Source: Spirochaetia bacterium
GTDB taxonomy: Bacteria > Spirochaetota > Leptospirae > Leptospirales > Leptonemataceae
Direction: 5' to 3'
Assembly (NCBI GenBank): GCA_016195395.1
Contig: JACPZR010000152.1
Span: forward strand, 1 to 6,182
Length of the DNA stretch: 6,182 nucleotides
The notes below the pieces were generated by a model. It searched no databases. It was not told where the DNA came from and was given only the letters and a program-made list of their open reading frames with translations. Positions within the stretch are counted from its first letter, which is position 1. Every line of letters begins with the position of its first letter. A program made the position numbers and the translations under genes. This document shows positions 6,095 to 6,182 of this stretch, piece by piece.

Positions 6095-6182
6095 GTCTGG
6101 GAAGCGCTGTCGGATGCGCCTGTCTGATCTGTGATCCGGGACGCGCCCAGTCCAATCAGGAGAAATGCCGCTGCCAGCACGT
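6091..6182 (-). CDS. 3' end of a minus-strand membrane protein, cut by the right edge
   Basis: On the minus strand one frame is open from the right edge to a TAA at 6093-6091. Its last 29 complete codons begin with the strongly hydrophobic segment VLAAAFLLIGLGASRI and end in a short polar Ser/Thr/Gln-rich tail. That is typical of the last transmembrane helix and cytoplasmic or periplasmic tail of a multi-pass membrane protein such as a permease. Of the other two minus-strand frames, one is stopped and one gives an Arg-rich shadow peptide. The four-base stop-to-stop overlap with the phosphorylase gene fits the tight packing of the window. The family cannot be named from this fragment. Confidence 0.5.
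   Translation of the reverse strand, partial: VLAAAFLLIGLGASRITDQTGASDSASQT

Overview
The window is a compact bacterial chromosomal segment with moderately high G+C (roughly 55-58% by eye), short intergenic gaps and Gram-negative-style signalling domains. Nothing in it fixes the phylum. A proteobacterial or deltaproteobacterial-like environmental lineage, or a candidate phylum of similar composition, would fit. There are no tRNAs, rRNAs, CRISPR arrays, insertion sequences or phage genes, and no stretch of 300 bases lacks a gene.

Layout. Bases 1-119 hold the 5' end of a minus-strand gene that runs off the left edge and is not identifiable. Reading away from it is a plus-strand cluster of three tightly packed genes: a class IV (HDAC11-like) zinc deacetylase (263-1177), an unrecognised 289-residue protein joined to it by a TGATG stop/start overlap (1177-2046), and, 9 bases further on, a receiver plus SpoIIE/PP2C-type two-domain protein (2056-3204). 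A 37-base convergent gap containing an imperfect GC hairpin separates this cluster from a minus-strand diguanylate cyclase with PAS-PAS-GAF-GGDEF architecture (3242-5140). Diverging from the cyclase is a methylthioadenosine phosphorylase (5231-6094). The stop codon of that gene overlaps the stop codon of a minus-strand membrane protein that enters from the right edge (6091-6182).

How the genes may work together. The first three plus-strand genes are probably one operon: a deacetylase, a partner of unknown function, and a regulator. The regulator is the most unusual gene here. Its receiver domain has Ser where the phospho-acceptor Asp should be and has lost the other four signature residues. 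Its PP2C domain has Asn in place of one of the four metal-binding aspartates. It therefore looks like a pseudo-receiver/pseudo-phosphatase, and may act by binding rather than by catalysis. The partner protein carries a stretch that resembles the acetyl-CoA loop and C-terminal motif of GNAT acetyltransferases. That suggests, as a hypothesis only, an acyl-transfer/deacylation pair. The cyclase keeps both its active site and its inhibitory site and should make c-di-GMP. The phosphorylase is a housekeeping methionine/adenine salvage enzyme.
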